Shown here one piece after another: positions 52,281 to 61,544 of a stretch of DNA of 64,000 nucleotides. A program made the translations under genes and the position numbers. Each line of letters begins with the position of its first letter. Positions within the stretch are counted from its first letter, which is position 1. The stretch covers positions 62,001 to 126,000 of the forward strand of contig JBQNCN010000003.1 in NCBI GenBank assembly GCA_052169395.1, read 5' to 3'. The notes beneath the pieces are model-generated. The model searched no databases, was not told the origin of the DNA, and saw nothing but the letters and a program-made list of their open reading frames with translations. The DNA is from Fimenecus sp052169395 (GTDB taxonomy: Bacteria > Bacillota > Clostridia > Oscillospirales > Acutalibacteraceae).

Positions 52281-53188
52281 ATATGCACCGTGCCTATGAT
52301 ATCGGTTATTTTTTCTATTCCGTTTTCATCCAGATAAGTCCTTAACCCGTCAATTATCTTCAAAGGTGTATAAACATCAGTAAAATTTGCCGTTCCGACT
52401 TGAACGGCTTTTGCACCTGCCATCATCATTTGAAGAGCCGCATCTGCACTATTTACACCACCAAGTCCTATAACATCAATATTGACGGTTTTGCAAACCT
52501 CCCATACCATACGAAGTGCTACAGGAAAAACAGCCGGCCCTGAAAGACCTCCGGTATTATTTTTCAGCACCGGTCTTCTTGTTTTGGTATCAATAATCAT
52601 TCCTGTAAGCGTATTTATAAGCGATATAGCATCCGCACCTGCTGCCTCAGCAGCCTTTGCAATTTCCTTTATATCCGAAACATTAGGCGTAAGCTTAACT
52701 ATAAGAGGTTTATTTTTCAACATCTTTTTTGAAAGTAAAGTAACTTTTTCTACTGTTTTTGGATCAGTTCCAAAAGCAGCTCCACCATTTTTTACATTAG
52801 GACACGATATATTCAACTCAACCATATCTATATCTTCGTCTGAAAGGCGTTCACAAATTTTTTCATAATCATCTAAAACTGCACCCGCAACATTAGCAAT
52901 CTTTACAGTATCAAAAGTTTTAAGTCTTACCAATTCTTCCTTTATAAAGTACTCGATACCAGGATTTTGAAGCCCGACACAATTAAGCATACCTGACGGC
53001 GTTTCGGTGCATCTTCCGGGTTCATTACCCGTTCGCTTATTTAAGGTGGTTCCCTTCAGACTTATTCCGCCAAGCTCAGACGGCGAATAAAAGTCCGTAA
53101 AATCAAATCCGAAACCATATGTTCCCGAAGCAGTTATAACAGGATTTTTTAAACTAATACCTGCAACTCTTGTTCTTAAATCAATCAT
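52274..53188 (-). CDS. pyrD: Dihydroorotate dehydrogenase, class 1B catalytic subunit
   Basis: Oxidises dihydroorotate to orotate with NAD through PyrK. 304 residues from the ATG at 53188: ASGTYGFGFDF, GISLKGTTLNKRTGNEPGRCTETPSGMLNCVGLQNPG, NISCPNVKNGG with the catalytic Cys, VKLTPNV, LINTLTGM and GLGGVNSADAALQMMMAGAKAVQVGTA. It overlaps pyrK by 8 bases. Confidence 0.97.
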   Translation of the reverse strand: MIDLRTRVAGISLKNPVITASGTYGFGFDFTDFYSPSELGGISLKGTTLNKRTGNEPGRCTETPSGMLNCVGLQNPGIEYFIKEELVRLKTFDTVKIANVAGAVLDDYEKICERLSDEDIDMVELNISCPNVKNGGAAFGTDPKTVEKVTLLSKKMLKNKPLIVKLTPNVSDIKEIAKAAEAAGADAISLINTLTGMIIDTKTRRPVLKNNTGGLSGPAVFPVALRMVWEVCKTVNIDVIGLGGVNSADAALQMMMAGAKAVQVGTANFTDVYTPLKIIDGLRTYLDENGIEKITDIIGTVHIW

Positions 53189-53948
53189 CAAAAACTACCT
53201 CTTGACCTAAAAATATGGGACCATCCTTACATATATGCTTATATTCAATTTCGTTTCCTATTTTTATTTTGGTTGCACAACAAAGACAGGCGCCAAGACC
53301 GCAAGCCATTCTGCTTTCAAGCGAAACATAACTTTTAGCATTAAACTTATTTGCTGTTTCAACAACTTTTTTCAGCATTATATCAGGTCCACAAGCATAA
53401 ATCGTTGAATTTTCATATTTATTCAATTCTTTTTCAAGTGCAATATTTACAAAACCTTTTTCACCGAAAGAACCATCATCCGTTAGTATAAAAATATCGT
53501 TTTCACTATTTAATTCATCCAAGAGAATGATTCGTTCTTTATTCCTAAATCCTAAAATAACACTCGAATTTTTCTTACATGAATTTGCCGCAAAAATTAT
53601 TGGGGGAACACCAATTCCTCCACCGACAAAAATATTGTGCACGTTATTATCAATTTCAAACGGATTACCAAGAGGACCTAAAACATCAATATATTCACCC
53701 TCTTTCCTGTTAGACAACCATCGCGTTCCCTCTCCTTTAATCTGAAAAGCAAAACTTACAAGACCTGTTAATTTATCTGATGATAAAACGGAAATCGGTC
53801 TTCTCAATATATTATCTCCACAGAGAATATTCAAAAACATCCCCGGTTTTATATTTTTTGATATATTAGAAGAATGTATAGTCATTTTAACAGTATCTTC
53901 TATAAGTTTTTTTATTGTCTTTATCTCACATAATTCCTGAAATTTCAT
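53181..53948 (-). CDS. pyrK: Dihydroorotate dehydrogenase electron transfer subunit
   Basis: FAD and 2Fe-2S subunit that passes electrons from PyrD to NAD. 255 residues: RRPISVLS (FAD), GEGTRWLSNRKEGEYIDVLGPLGNPF, VGGGIGVPPI (NAD), and ESRMACGLGACLCCATKI...HICKDGPIF with the four cluster Cys. ATG follows the CarB-like stop directly. Confidence 0.97.
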   Translation of the reverse strand: MKFQELCEIKTIKKLIEDTVKMTIHSSNISKNIKPGMFLNILCGDNILRRPISVLSSDKLTGLVSFAFQIKGEGTRWLSNRKEGEYIDVLGPLGNPFEIDNNVHNIFVGGGIGVPPIIFAANSCKKNSSVILGFRNKERIILLDELNSENDIFILTDDGSFGEKGFVNIALEKELNKYENSTIYACGPDIMLKKVVETANKFNAKSYVSLESRMACGLGACLCCATKIKIGNEIEYKHICKDGPIFLGQEVVFDD

Positions 53949-56867
53949 CTACAACTCCGTTTGGTAAAGCTTGCCGCTTTTATTAAGCGTTTTTAAAAAA
54001 ATCAAAGCAGAATCAACAGAAGTAAATACCGGAATTTTTTTCAGCATAGCGATTCTTCGTATACTTATTTCTTCACTTGAAACTTTATTATCTTTATCGG
54101 AAGTAGAAATAAGATATTTAATTTTGCCGCTTAAAATTAAATCCATTGTATTAGGACTTCCATCACACACTTTTTTAACCGCATTTGCAGGAATATGCTC
54201 AGACACTAATACAGCAGCCGTTTTTTCGATTGCATAAATTTTAAAACCAAGTCTTTGAAACTTATCTGCAAGCACCACCGCATTCCTTTTATCGGTATCC
54301 GCAACAGATATAAGTACACCGCCAATTCTTTTTATACTGTTTGATGCTGAGGACATCGCCTTTAAAAATGCAGTTTCAAAATTCACCCCTCTGCCCAATA
54401 CCTTACCGGTTGCTTTTTGAACCTTTCCTAAAACTAAATCTTCGCCTAACAAATTTTCAAAAGAAAATACAGGTTGTTTAACAAAACATTCATTTAAACT
54501 ACAATCAAGTTCATCAAAATCTTCAACCTTTTTCCCAAGTAAAATTTCAGTCATAAATTTAGATAATTCACATCTTCTTACTCTTTCTAAAATCGGAATA
54601 TTTTTAGTCGAAACATCAGATGCGGATTTTAAATATAATTTATCATTAAACAAAAGAAATTCCAAATTAACAAAGCCTATTATGCCAAGCTTTTTAATAA
54701 AACATCCCGAATACTCACAAAGTTTTTCATAAAGCTTATCTGAAAGCTTTATAGGTGGTATAACAGCGGTAGAATTTTCAGGATTTACCGCAGAATTTTC
54801 TACATATTCCAATATCCCTAAAATTTTATTGTTATTTCCATCACTTAATGCCTCAACCTCATAAGTCGAACCTTTATTTAACATTTTCCTGTTTGCATAA
54901 GGAATATTATTCTCATTACAAAAATCATACAATGCTATCTTATTTTCAAAAATTTCGTGTGTCTTTTGACTTGCACCTAAAACTTTAACACCAAAATATT
55001 CAATTTCATTCGATATACTGACCGCTCTATTGCCACCACAAAGCATAAGAGCATATTCCGGTTTTTCAATCCTGACAATATTTAAAATATCCTCCTCTGT
55101 CTGCGATTCAAAATAAATTTTATCGGAATACTTTCTATCGGTTGTAATAGAAAGCGGATTATTATTAACAAAAATTACAGTATAGCCATTTTCTTTTAAA
55201 GTTTTTAAAACTTTAAAACACACATAATCCCTATCCGTTCCAAGACCTATTTTTGAAGGTCCTGAACCTACAACAAGAATTTTTCTCTTATTTTTGCACT
55301 TATCTTCAATAAAATCTAAGCCGTCTTTATCCGCATAATAAAAAATATTATTGCCTTCTGATGTATTATATTTATTTTGATAAGAAAATTTCACTTCACA
55401 ATCAGCAACTTTTTCTATAATTTTATCTAAAAATCCATATTCTTTAAAATAAATATACTCTTTTTCGCTCATACCATCTTTTATTTTATTTTCCGTTTCA
55501 GCAATGTTTTTAAGTATATTTATAAAACTTTCGGTAAACCTTGTTTTTTCTTTTATCAAAGATTTATCATAACCTCTTTTTAAAGCTTCATATGCCATAA
55601 AAAGACGATTATCATCACTATCGGATAAATGTCTTTTAAGTTCAGTATCTGTCATATCAGTAATTTTCGGTAAGCTAAATGAATTATATTTAACATTTAC
55701 CGAACGAATACCTTTAAGAAGTGCTGTTTCAACACATTTTCCTATTCCAAGACATTCTCCGGTCGATTTCACCTTATCATTTATCTTTCTTGAGGCCTTT
55801 TCAAAGTTATCAAATGACCATTTCGGCAGTTTAACTGCGCAATAATCTATTTCATCTGTCAGAATTCCGTCAATATCATCAAGTGCAAAGCCAAGTGATA
55901 TTTTAGCACTTATATAACTCAAATTAACACCTGTTGCTTTTTCAACAAAGGCAGTATCCCTATTCATAAGCGGATTTACATAAGTTATATAATATTCTTC
56001 AGTATCTTTTTCAAATGCAAATCCCACAGAAAAGCTTCCCACAACATCAAGCTTTTCCGCTATTTCTTCTGAAATTTTCAAAAAAGTTTCTTTCTGATTT
56101 TCAGATATTGATTGAACAGGAATAACACGAATTGAATCACCTGAGCTTATACCCTTTTCATCAAAGCTTTCTATTGAAGAAATATATTTCGTTTTACCGA
56201 AAACATCCCTTAAAATTACAAATTCAATATAACTGAAAGCATCCACACATTTTGATATGCTTACTTCCTCAACCGTTGATTTTTTTTTCTGAATATCAAA
56301 AGCTTTCTTCAATTCTCGTTTATTATATACAACTATCTTATCATAAGAAACTGGGGTATATGACGGTAAAATCTCAATAGGATATCCAACATCTTCAGCA
56401 AAGCTTAAAACATCTTCAAAGTCATAAAAGCTTTTACTTGTATTATATTTTATATTCTCACTTTCAAAAAAATTCTCACGCACATTATGATCCGATAAAA
56501 ATTCAAATTGTTTTTCTGATATTCCTAAAATATTTATAGGATATTCTTCAAAAAATCCTGTACCATATAAATTACAAAAAATATCAAAAACTCTATTCCC
56601 ACAAGAACGCACCCAAATTGAATTGGGCTGTTCTTTTTTTATTATTGTCTTTATTGTAGTTTGATTTACAGGCTCAAGATATGAAATATCTGAAAAATAA
56701 TCATCAAAAAGCAAACTGTCGGGATTTGAGTTAAGGCTTATCACCTCAATCTTTTCATTTTTAAATGCTACCGCTGCAGAACAGGCAGAAGCATCCCGTT
56801 CAGCGCCGTTTCCAAATGTTATAGGTCCTGAACCTAAAATTAAAACTTTTTTGATTTTTTCAGACAT
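53949..56867 (-). CDS. CarB-like protein with degenerate ATP-grasp sites
   Basis: Homologous over its full length to the large subunit of carbamoyl phosphate synthase, but 972 residues instead of about 1060-1075. Start at the ATG 56867 behind AGGTGATAAAA. Retained: two pre-ATP-grasp starts (LILGSGPITFGNGAE and LVVGSGPSKIGLGTD), VKSTGECLGIGK, GDSIRV, and the C-terminal MGS-like allosteric domain (about 848-962). Lost: the first half's glycine-rich loop (PSYTPVSYDK where PSFTLGGTGGG stands) and metal site (YVNPLMNRD instead of EVNPRxSRS); in the second half the PSYVLGG loop region, about 50 residues, is missing and EVNPRASR reads LKSASDVST. It lies between pyrF and pyrK where carA-carB often stand; carA is absent. 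Catalysis looks impossible; a regulatory or scaffold role is a guess. Confidence 0.85.
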   Translation of the reverse strand: MSEKIKKVLILGSGPITFGNGAERDASACSAAVAFKNEKIEVISLNSNPDSLLFDDYFSDISYLEPVNQTTIKTIIKKEQPNSIWVRSCGNRVFDIFCNLYGTGFFEEYPINILGISEKQFEFLSDHNVRENFFESENIKYNTSKSFYDFEDVLSFAEDVGYPIEILPSYTPVSYDKIVVYNKRELKKAFDIQKKKSTVEEVSISKCVDAFSYIEFVILRDVFGKTKYISSIESFDEKGISSGDSIRVIPVQSISENQKETFLKISEEIAEKLDVVGSFSVGFAFEKDTEEYYITYVNPLMNRDTAFVEKATGVNLSYISAKISLGFALDDIDGILTDEIDYCAVKLPKWSFDNFEKASRKINDKVKSTGECLGIGKCVETALLKGIRSVNVKYNSFSLPKITDMTDTELKRHLSDSDDNRLFMAYEALKRGYDKSLIKEKTRFTESFINILKNIAETENKIKDGMSEKEYIYFKEYGFLDKIIEKVADCEVKFSYQNKYNTSEGNNIFYYADKDGLDFIEDKCKNKRKILVVGSGPSKIGLGTDRDYVCFKVLKTLKENGYTVIFVNNNPLSITTDRKYSDKIYFESQTEEDILNIVRIEKPEYALMLCGGNRAVSISNEIEYFGVKVLGASQKTHEIFENKIALYDFCNENNIPYANRKMLNKGSTYEVEALSDGNNNKILGILEYVENSAVNPENSTAVIPPIKLSDKLYEKLCEYSGCFIKKLGIIGFVNLEFLLFNDKLYLKSASDVSTKNIPILERVRRCELSKFMTEILLGKKVEDFDELDCSLNECFVKQPVFSFENLLGEDLVLGKVQKATGKVLGRGVNFETAFLKAMSSASNSIKRIGGVLISVADTDKRNAVVLADKFQRLGFKIYAIEKTAAVLVSEHIPANAVKKVCDGSPNTMDLILSGKIKYLISTSDKDNKVSSEEISIRRIAMLKKIPVFTSVDSALIFLKTLNKSGKLYQTEL

Positions 56868-56882
56868 TTTTATCACCTGACA

Positions 56883-57797
56883 TTATCTTACTTCGTTAAG
56901 TGCATTTTTCATATTCAAAGCCGATTCTCTGGCAGCCTTTGCAAAGTTTTCTTCATCATATCCAAGTGTTTTATAGGCACACATTATTCCACGCGAGTTA
57001 TTTATAAGTGCACCAAGACCGTTTGTATCAAAAGCTCCCTTAAGCTCTTTTGCGCCGGCACCCTGTGCACCGTACCCAGGAACTAAAAAGAAAATATTTT
57101 TAAATTCATTCCTTAAAAGTTTAAGTTCTTCAGGATAAGTTGCTCCAACAACTGCACCTATACTGTGATAACCTTTAACCGTATCAGTTTCCTTTCCCCA
57201 TTTATCAATAAGCATACACATATTTTCAAAAACAGGGTTTCCATCAATAAGCCTATCTTGAAGGTCTCCCGAAGATTTATTTGAAGTTTTTGCAAGCACA
57301 AAAAATGCCTTATCATTTTTTGCAGCCTCATCCATAACGGGCTTTATTCCGTCATATCCCAAATATCCGTTTACAGTAATACAATCCGCAGAAAATGCAG
57401 CTTTTTTTTCTCTTCCTATTTCAGTTTCACCTAAATATGCTGAAGCATAAGCACCCATAGTGGTTCCTATATCATTCCTCTTACAGTCTATTATTACATA
57501 TAAACCATTCTTTTTTGCATATTCAGCTGTTAAATTCATACATTTTATACCGTTCCAGCCATACATTTCATAATATGCCGCCTGTATTTTAACAGCCGGA
57601 ACAATATCATAAAGTTCATCGATTAGTCTTTTATTGAATTCAAAAAGAGCTTCTGCCGCACCCTCAAATGTTTCACCATACTTACTAAAAGCTTTTGATT
57701 TTATAAAATATGGAATATAAGCCAATTTAGGATCCAGTCCCGCTACTGTTGCATTATCCTTTTCCTCAATATAATCAATAAGTTTTTTAAAAGACAT
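56883..57797 (-). CDS. pyrF: Orotidine 5'-phosphate decarboxylase, type 2
   Basis: Last step of UMP synthesis. 304 residues of the longer type 2 (archaeal/mycobacterial-like) form: TVAGLDPKLAYIP, YVIIDCKRNDIGTTMGAYASAYLG with the catalytic Lys-Asp set, CITVNGYLGYDGIKP, VGATYPEELK, VPGYGAQGA and NNSRGIMCAY. AAGGTGAGAAT precedes the ATG. Confidence 0.96.
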   Translation of the reverse strand: MSFKKLIDYIEEKDNATVAGLDPKLAYIPYFIKSKAFSKYGETFEGAAEALFEFNKRLIDELYDIVPAVKIQAAYYEMYGWNGIKCMNLTAEYAKKNGLYVIIDCKRNDIGTTMGAYASAYLGETEIGREKKAAFSADCITVNGYLGYDGIKPVMDEAAKNDKAFFVLAKTSNKSSGDLQDRLIDGNPVFENMCMLIDKWGKETDTVKGYHSIGAVVGATYPEELKLLRNEFKNIFFLVPGYGAQGAGAKELKGAFDTNGLGALINNSRGIMCAYKTLGYDEENFAKAARESALNMKNALNEVR

Positions 57798-57811
57798 ATT
57801 CTCACCTTTTT

Positions 57812-59092
57812 CTATATTTCAAAAACAATATTTCCTTTATATATTGTTTTTACAACTCTTCCAATCAATTCAGTATTTTTAAATATACAATTCTTTGATT
57901 TACCGTGAAGCTTATTTACATCAACAATCCATTTCAATTTTGGATTAAGCATAACAATATCGGCACTTGTACCTATTTCAAGATTACCAATATCCGTCCT
58001 TCCTAAAATTTTTGCGGGTTTTGTACTCATTTTATAAATCAATTTTTCAAGTGTTAAGTGATTTTGCTTTACAAGATATGTATTACTTGCTGCGAATGAG
58101 GTTTCACACCCCACAACTCCATTAGGTGCATTTTCAAACTCACTTTTTTCTTTTTCAGTGTGTGGAGCATGGTCAGTTGAAATAACATCAATCGTATCAT
58201 TTTTTATATAATCAATTATTGCCAATCGATCCTTTTCTGTTCTTAAAGGAGGACTCATTCTGAAATCGGCATCCCTTGACAATAGCATTTTCTCTGTAAA
58301 AGCAAAATAATGTGGACAAGTTTCAGCCGTTAAATTAAAGCCTCTCTCTTTTACCTTTTGTATCATATATGCTGAATTTTCAGTTGATACATGGCAAATA
58401 TGAAGTTTTGCACTTTTCGGTGCACTCATTAAAAGTCCTATTTCACGAAGCGTTCCGATATTTTCTGAAGCCTCAGAAATACCTTTCACATTTAAAGCTG
58501 CCGAAACATACCCTTCATTTATAATCCCACCATTCGTAAGACATTTATCCTCACAATGTGCAAATAACGGAACATTATATTCTGCAGATTTTTCAAGTGC
58601 CTTCTTCATCAAAAAAGAAGTTCTAACCGGAACACCATCATCAGAAAAAGCCTGAGCTCCCGCTTTAATTAAAGCATCAAAATCAGTCAATTCTTGTCCA
58701 TTAAGTCCCTTGGTTATAGCTGCAATCGGAACAATTTCACATCTCGAATATTTTGCTTTATCCTTAATATAACGTATAACTTCTACCGAATCTATTGAAG
58801 GACTTGTATTTGGCATTACGCAAGCCGTTGTAATACCACCAGCCACAGCAGCACAAGATCCTGATAATATATCCTCTTTTTCCAAAAATCCCGGATCTCT
58901 GAAATGCGTATGTAAATCAATAAAACCGGGGACGGTAATAAGTCCCGTCCCGTCAATTACAAGGCAATCATCACAGAAAATATTTTCTCCAATGTCCTTA
59001 ATTTTTTTATTTTCAATTAAAATATCGCAAACTTTATTTAAGCTTTGTTTAGGGTCAATTACCAAACTTTTTTTTATTAAAAGTCTTTTCAT
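57812..59092 (-). CDS. pyrC: Dihydroorotase
   Basis: Cyclises carbamoyl aspartate. 426 residues: PGFIDLHTHFRDPGFLEKED (metal His pair), CVMPNTSPS, FAHCEDKCL, HICHVSTENSA, AETCPHYF and ISTDHAPHTEKEK. Start at the ATG that overlaps the PBP1A stop (TGATG). Confidence 0.96.
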   Translation of the reverse strand: MKRLLIKKSLVIDPKQSLNKVCDILIENKKIKDIGENIFCDDCLVIDGTGLITVPGFIDLHTHFRDPGFLEKEDILSGSCAAVAGGITTACVMPNTSPSIDSVEVIRYIKDKAKYSRCEIVPIAAITKGLNGQELTDFDALIKAGAQAFSDDGVPVRTSFLMKKALEKSAEYNVPLFAHCEDKCLTNGGIINEGYVSAALNVKGISEASENIGTLREIGLLMSAPKSAKLHICHVSTENSAYMIQKVKERGFNLTAETCPHYFAFTEKMLLSRDADFRMSPPLRTEKDRLAIIDYIKNDTIDVISTDHAPHTEKEKSEFENAPNGVVGCETSFAASNTYLVKQNHLTLEKLIYKMSTKPAKILGRTDIGNLEIGTSADIVMLNPKLKWIVDVNKLHGKSKNCIFKNTELIGRVVKTIYKGNIVFEI

Positions 59093-61410
59093 CAACCTGC
59101 ACCGCCCGTTTTTTTAGTTTCTCCCGTTTTTTTTGTAGGCTCCGTTTTCTTTGGCGGCTCCGTTTTTTGAACTGTTGTTACATTGCCGTTAGGCGTTTGT
59201 GTAATCGTTGCCGCCGGTGGAGATGACGGTGTAGCGGGTGCATGGCTTCCAGAACAAACTTTCGGCAAACTATCACTATTAAAATATCCTATGGCAACAG
59301 GGCATCCGTTACCTGCCAGACATCCTGTTGATGTACAATATCTTCTTTCCACAACTTTTGAAGAATAAGATGCAAATTGCTTTCGTTCAAGTCCTTTATC
59401 AACTTCATTCATTACAGTTGTAAATATTTTACCTGCGGGGCTCCCTCTTACTATACTTGTAATATTTTTAGGTGTATCACAACCAACCCATACAGCAGAA
59501 ATATAATATGGTGTACCTGCAACAACCCAACTGTCTTTATCATCTGTTGTAGTTCCTGTTTTCGCAAAAATAGGCATATTATTAAGTTTATTTCCTCGCA
59601 TTGTTCCTTGAGGATCGGTTGCTGTTGTTTGCAAAAGTCTATTCATTATATCTGCTGTTTCCGCCGATATTACCTGCTCATAAGCAGTTTCACTATGCTG
59701 AAGAAGCACTTTTTCTCCACTTGCATCCGTAACTTTATAATAACAATATGGTTCATAATATATTCCGCCATTACCAAAACTGGCATATGCAGCCGCCATC
59801 TGAAGCGTTGACACACCTCCTGCTGTACCGCCTACGGCAAGAGAAGACATATTTTTATCATCTTCAGTAAGAGCATTCAAATGAAATTTTTCAGTGGCGT
59901 ATTCAAAAGATTTATTTATTGACAAATAGTTTCTAATTATCTGTGCGGGTACAGTATTAAGAGATCTTGCAAGTGCGTGCTGTACGGTAACTTTGGAATT
60001 TGGATTTCCTGGATCATTACCATAGTTTACCGGACCATATCCACCGTTTTTTAAATATCCTTTAATACCATAGTTTGTTATTGCTGTACTGTAAGTAATT
60101 TTCCCCTCATTTATTGCAGGTGCATATACTGCAAGCGGTTTCATTGATGAACCTGGCTGTCTATAAGAATCTACCGCTCTGTTAATTCCTCTGCTGACCT
60201 TCTTTTGATCTGCACCTCCAGCCATTGCAACTACCCTTCCCGAATAATCCATAACAGTCATAGCAGACTGAAAATCAGGAAGCGCCTTAGTAGGCTTTGG
60301 GATATTCTTTCTATTTACATAAACATCATCCACAATAGACTGAATATCTAAATCTACTGCTGTATAAATACGCAATCCTCCGGAATATATTTTTTCGGTA
60401 GCCTGTGTTTTGGAATAACTATACGTTTTCATTAAATCTTTTATTACCGAATCTATTACATAATCCACATAATAAGAATTTACCTCTCCTCCACCTTTTT
60501 TCTTGCTTTCTGATGCAAGAACCTTCCCCGCTCCACTATATTCAGGAGAATTGGTAAATATCATTTTATAGTTGATTGCTTCATTGTACTCTTCATCTGT
60601 AATTTTATGCTGATTATGCATAGCCTCCAAACAACGAAGCTGGCGTTCTCTGTTATTTTCAGGGTTTATAAGCGGATCATAACGAGTTGGAAATTGTGTA
60701 ATAGATGCAAGGCAGGCACTTTCAGCAATATTGAGTTCCTGTACATTCTTGCCAAAATATTTTTCGGCAGCAGTTTGTACACCATAACAACCGTGAGACA
60801 TATATACAGTATTCATATATGCCTCTAAAATTTGGTCTTTCGAAGAATATCTTTCAAGATTTCTTGCAGACAAAATTTCATAAAATTTTCTGTTAAAAGT
60901 TTCTCCGTTTTCACCTGTAAGATTTTTAATAAGCTGTTGTGTGATTGTAGAACCGCCTTGTTTAAAACGATATTTAACTGCGGAACTTAATGTTCTGAAC
61001 CAATCCACTCCGTGGTGTTTATAAAATCTCTTATCTTCAAATGCCACATAAGCATCTGCCAAATGATTAGGTATTACCGTTTCTTCTTTATTTTTAGAAT
61101 ATGATACCCATACTCTGTTTTGTTCACCATGAAGTCTTGTCAGTTCTACTGTTTGATTATTTCTATCCGTAGCATAAATAATAGTGGTCTGATCCTGATT
61201 CTGCTTATAAGTTTCCAAGGAAATTTTAGACTCGCCATTTATGTAATGAACACAAAAACTCAATACATAAATTGAAACAATACTAAAAGTCATTAAACAA
61301 ATGGTAAAAATACCCATGAAAACTCTTCTTGACTTTGACATCGGTTTCTTTTTAGCTTTATTTCTTCTTGTTTTTGGTTTTCTTCTAACCAAAGCTCTGC
61401 TACTCGGCAT
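59092..61410 (-). CDS. Class A penicillin-binding protein (PBP1A family)
   Basis: Bifunctional peptidoglycan glycosyltransferase and transpeptidase, anchored outside by one N-terminal helix (about 33-53) after a very basic cytoplasmic tail. GT51 motifs FVAFEDKRFYKHHGVD-type and GGSTITQQLIKNL; transpeptidase SSMK (PGSSMKPLAVYAPA), SLN and KTGTT. The C-terminus has a Cys-containing segment (RRYCTSTGCLAGNGCPVA) and a Pro/Thr/Lys-rich tail. 772 residues. GGAGATGTAA precedes the ATG. Unusually, pyrC begins inside its stop codon. Confidence 0.95.
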   Translation of the reverse strand: MPSSRALVRRKPKTRRNKAKKKPMSKSRRVFMGIFTICLMTFSIVSIYVLSFCVHYINGESKISLETYKQNQDQTTIIYATDRNNQTVELTRLHGEQNRVWVSYSKNKEETVIPNHLADAYVAFEDKRFYKHHGVDWFRTLSSAVKYRFKQGGSTITQQLIKNLTGENGETFNRKFYEILSARNLERYSSKDQILEAYMNTVYMSHGCYGVQTAAEKYFGKNVQELNIAESACLASITQFPTRYDPLINPENNRERQLRCLEAMHNQHKITDEEYNEAINYKMIFTNSPEYSGAGKVLASESKKKGGGEVNSYYVDYVIDSVIKDLMKTYSYSKTQATEKIYSGGLRIYTAVDLDIQSIVDDVYVNRKNIPKPTKALPDFQSAMTVMDYSGRVVAMAGGADQKKVSRGINRAVDSYRQPGSSMKPLAVYAPAINEGKITYSTAITNYGIKGYLKNGGYGPVNYGNDPGNPNSKVTVQHALARSLNTVPAQIIRNYLSINKSFEYATEKFHLNALTEDDKNMSSLAVGGTAGGVSTLQMAAAYASFGNGGIYYEPYCYYKVTDASGEKVLLQHSETAYEQVISAETADIMNRLLQTTATDPQGTMRGNKLNNMPIFAKTGTTTDDKDSWVVAGTPYYISAVWVGCDTPKNITSIVRGSPAGKIFTTVMNEVDKGLERKQFASYSSKVVERRYCTSTGCLAGNGCPVAIGYFNSDSLPKVCSGSHAPATPSSPPAATITQTPNGNVTTVQKTEPPKKTEPTKKTGETKKTGGAG

Positions 61411-61518
61411 TTACATCTCCGATTATAAATTGTTTAAATTTAATCATTATATATTTTATCATACATCAAAATAAATTTCATCATTAAAATAATAAAATAT
61501 TATACTATATAAACTAAT

Positions 61519-61543
61519 AAAAACGGTGCAATGCACCGTTTTT
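61519..61543 (-). terminator. Terminator after the nucleoside ABC importer
   Basis: AAAAACGGTGC and GCACCGTTTTT arms around a short AAT centre; symmetrical, so possibly bidirectional. It ends the ABC operon before PBP1A. Confidence 0.88.
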
Positions 61544-61544
61544 A

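Noticed and set aside
53949..56867. Ordinary carbamoyl phosphate synthase large subunit
   Set aside because: Overall similarity is clear, but the nucleotide loops and metal ligands of both halves are missing, so a functional carB label would mislead.
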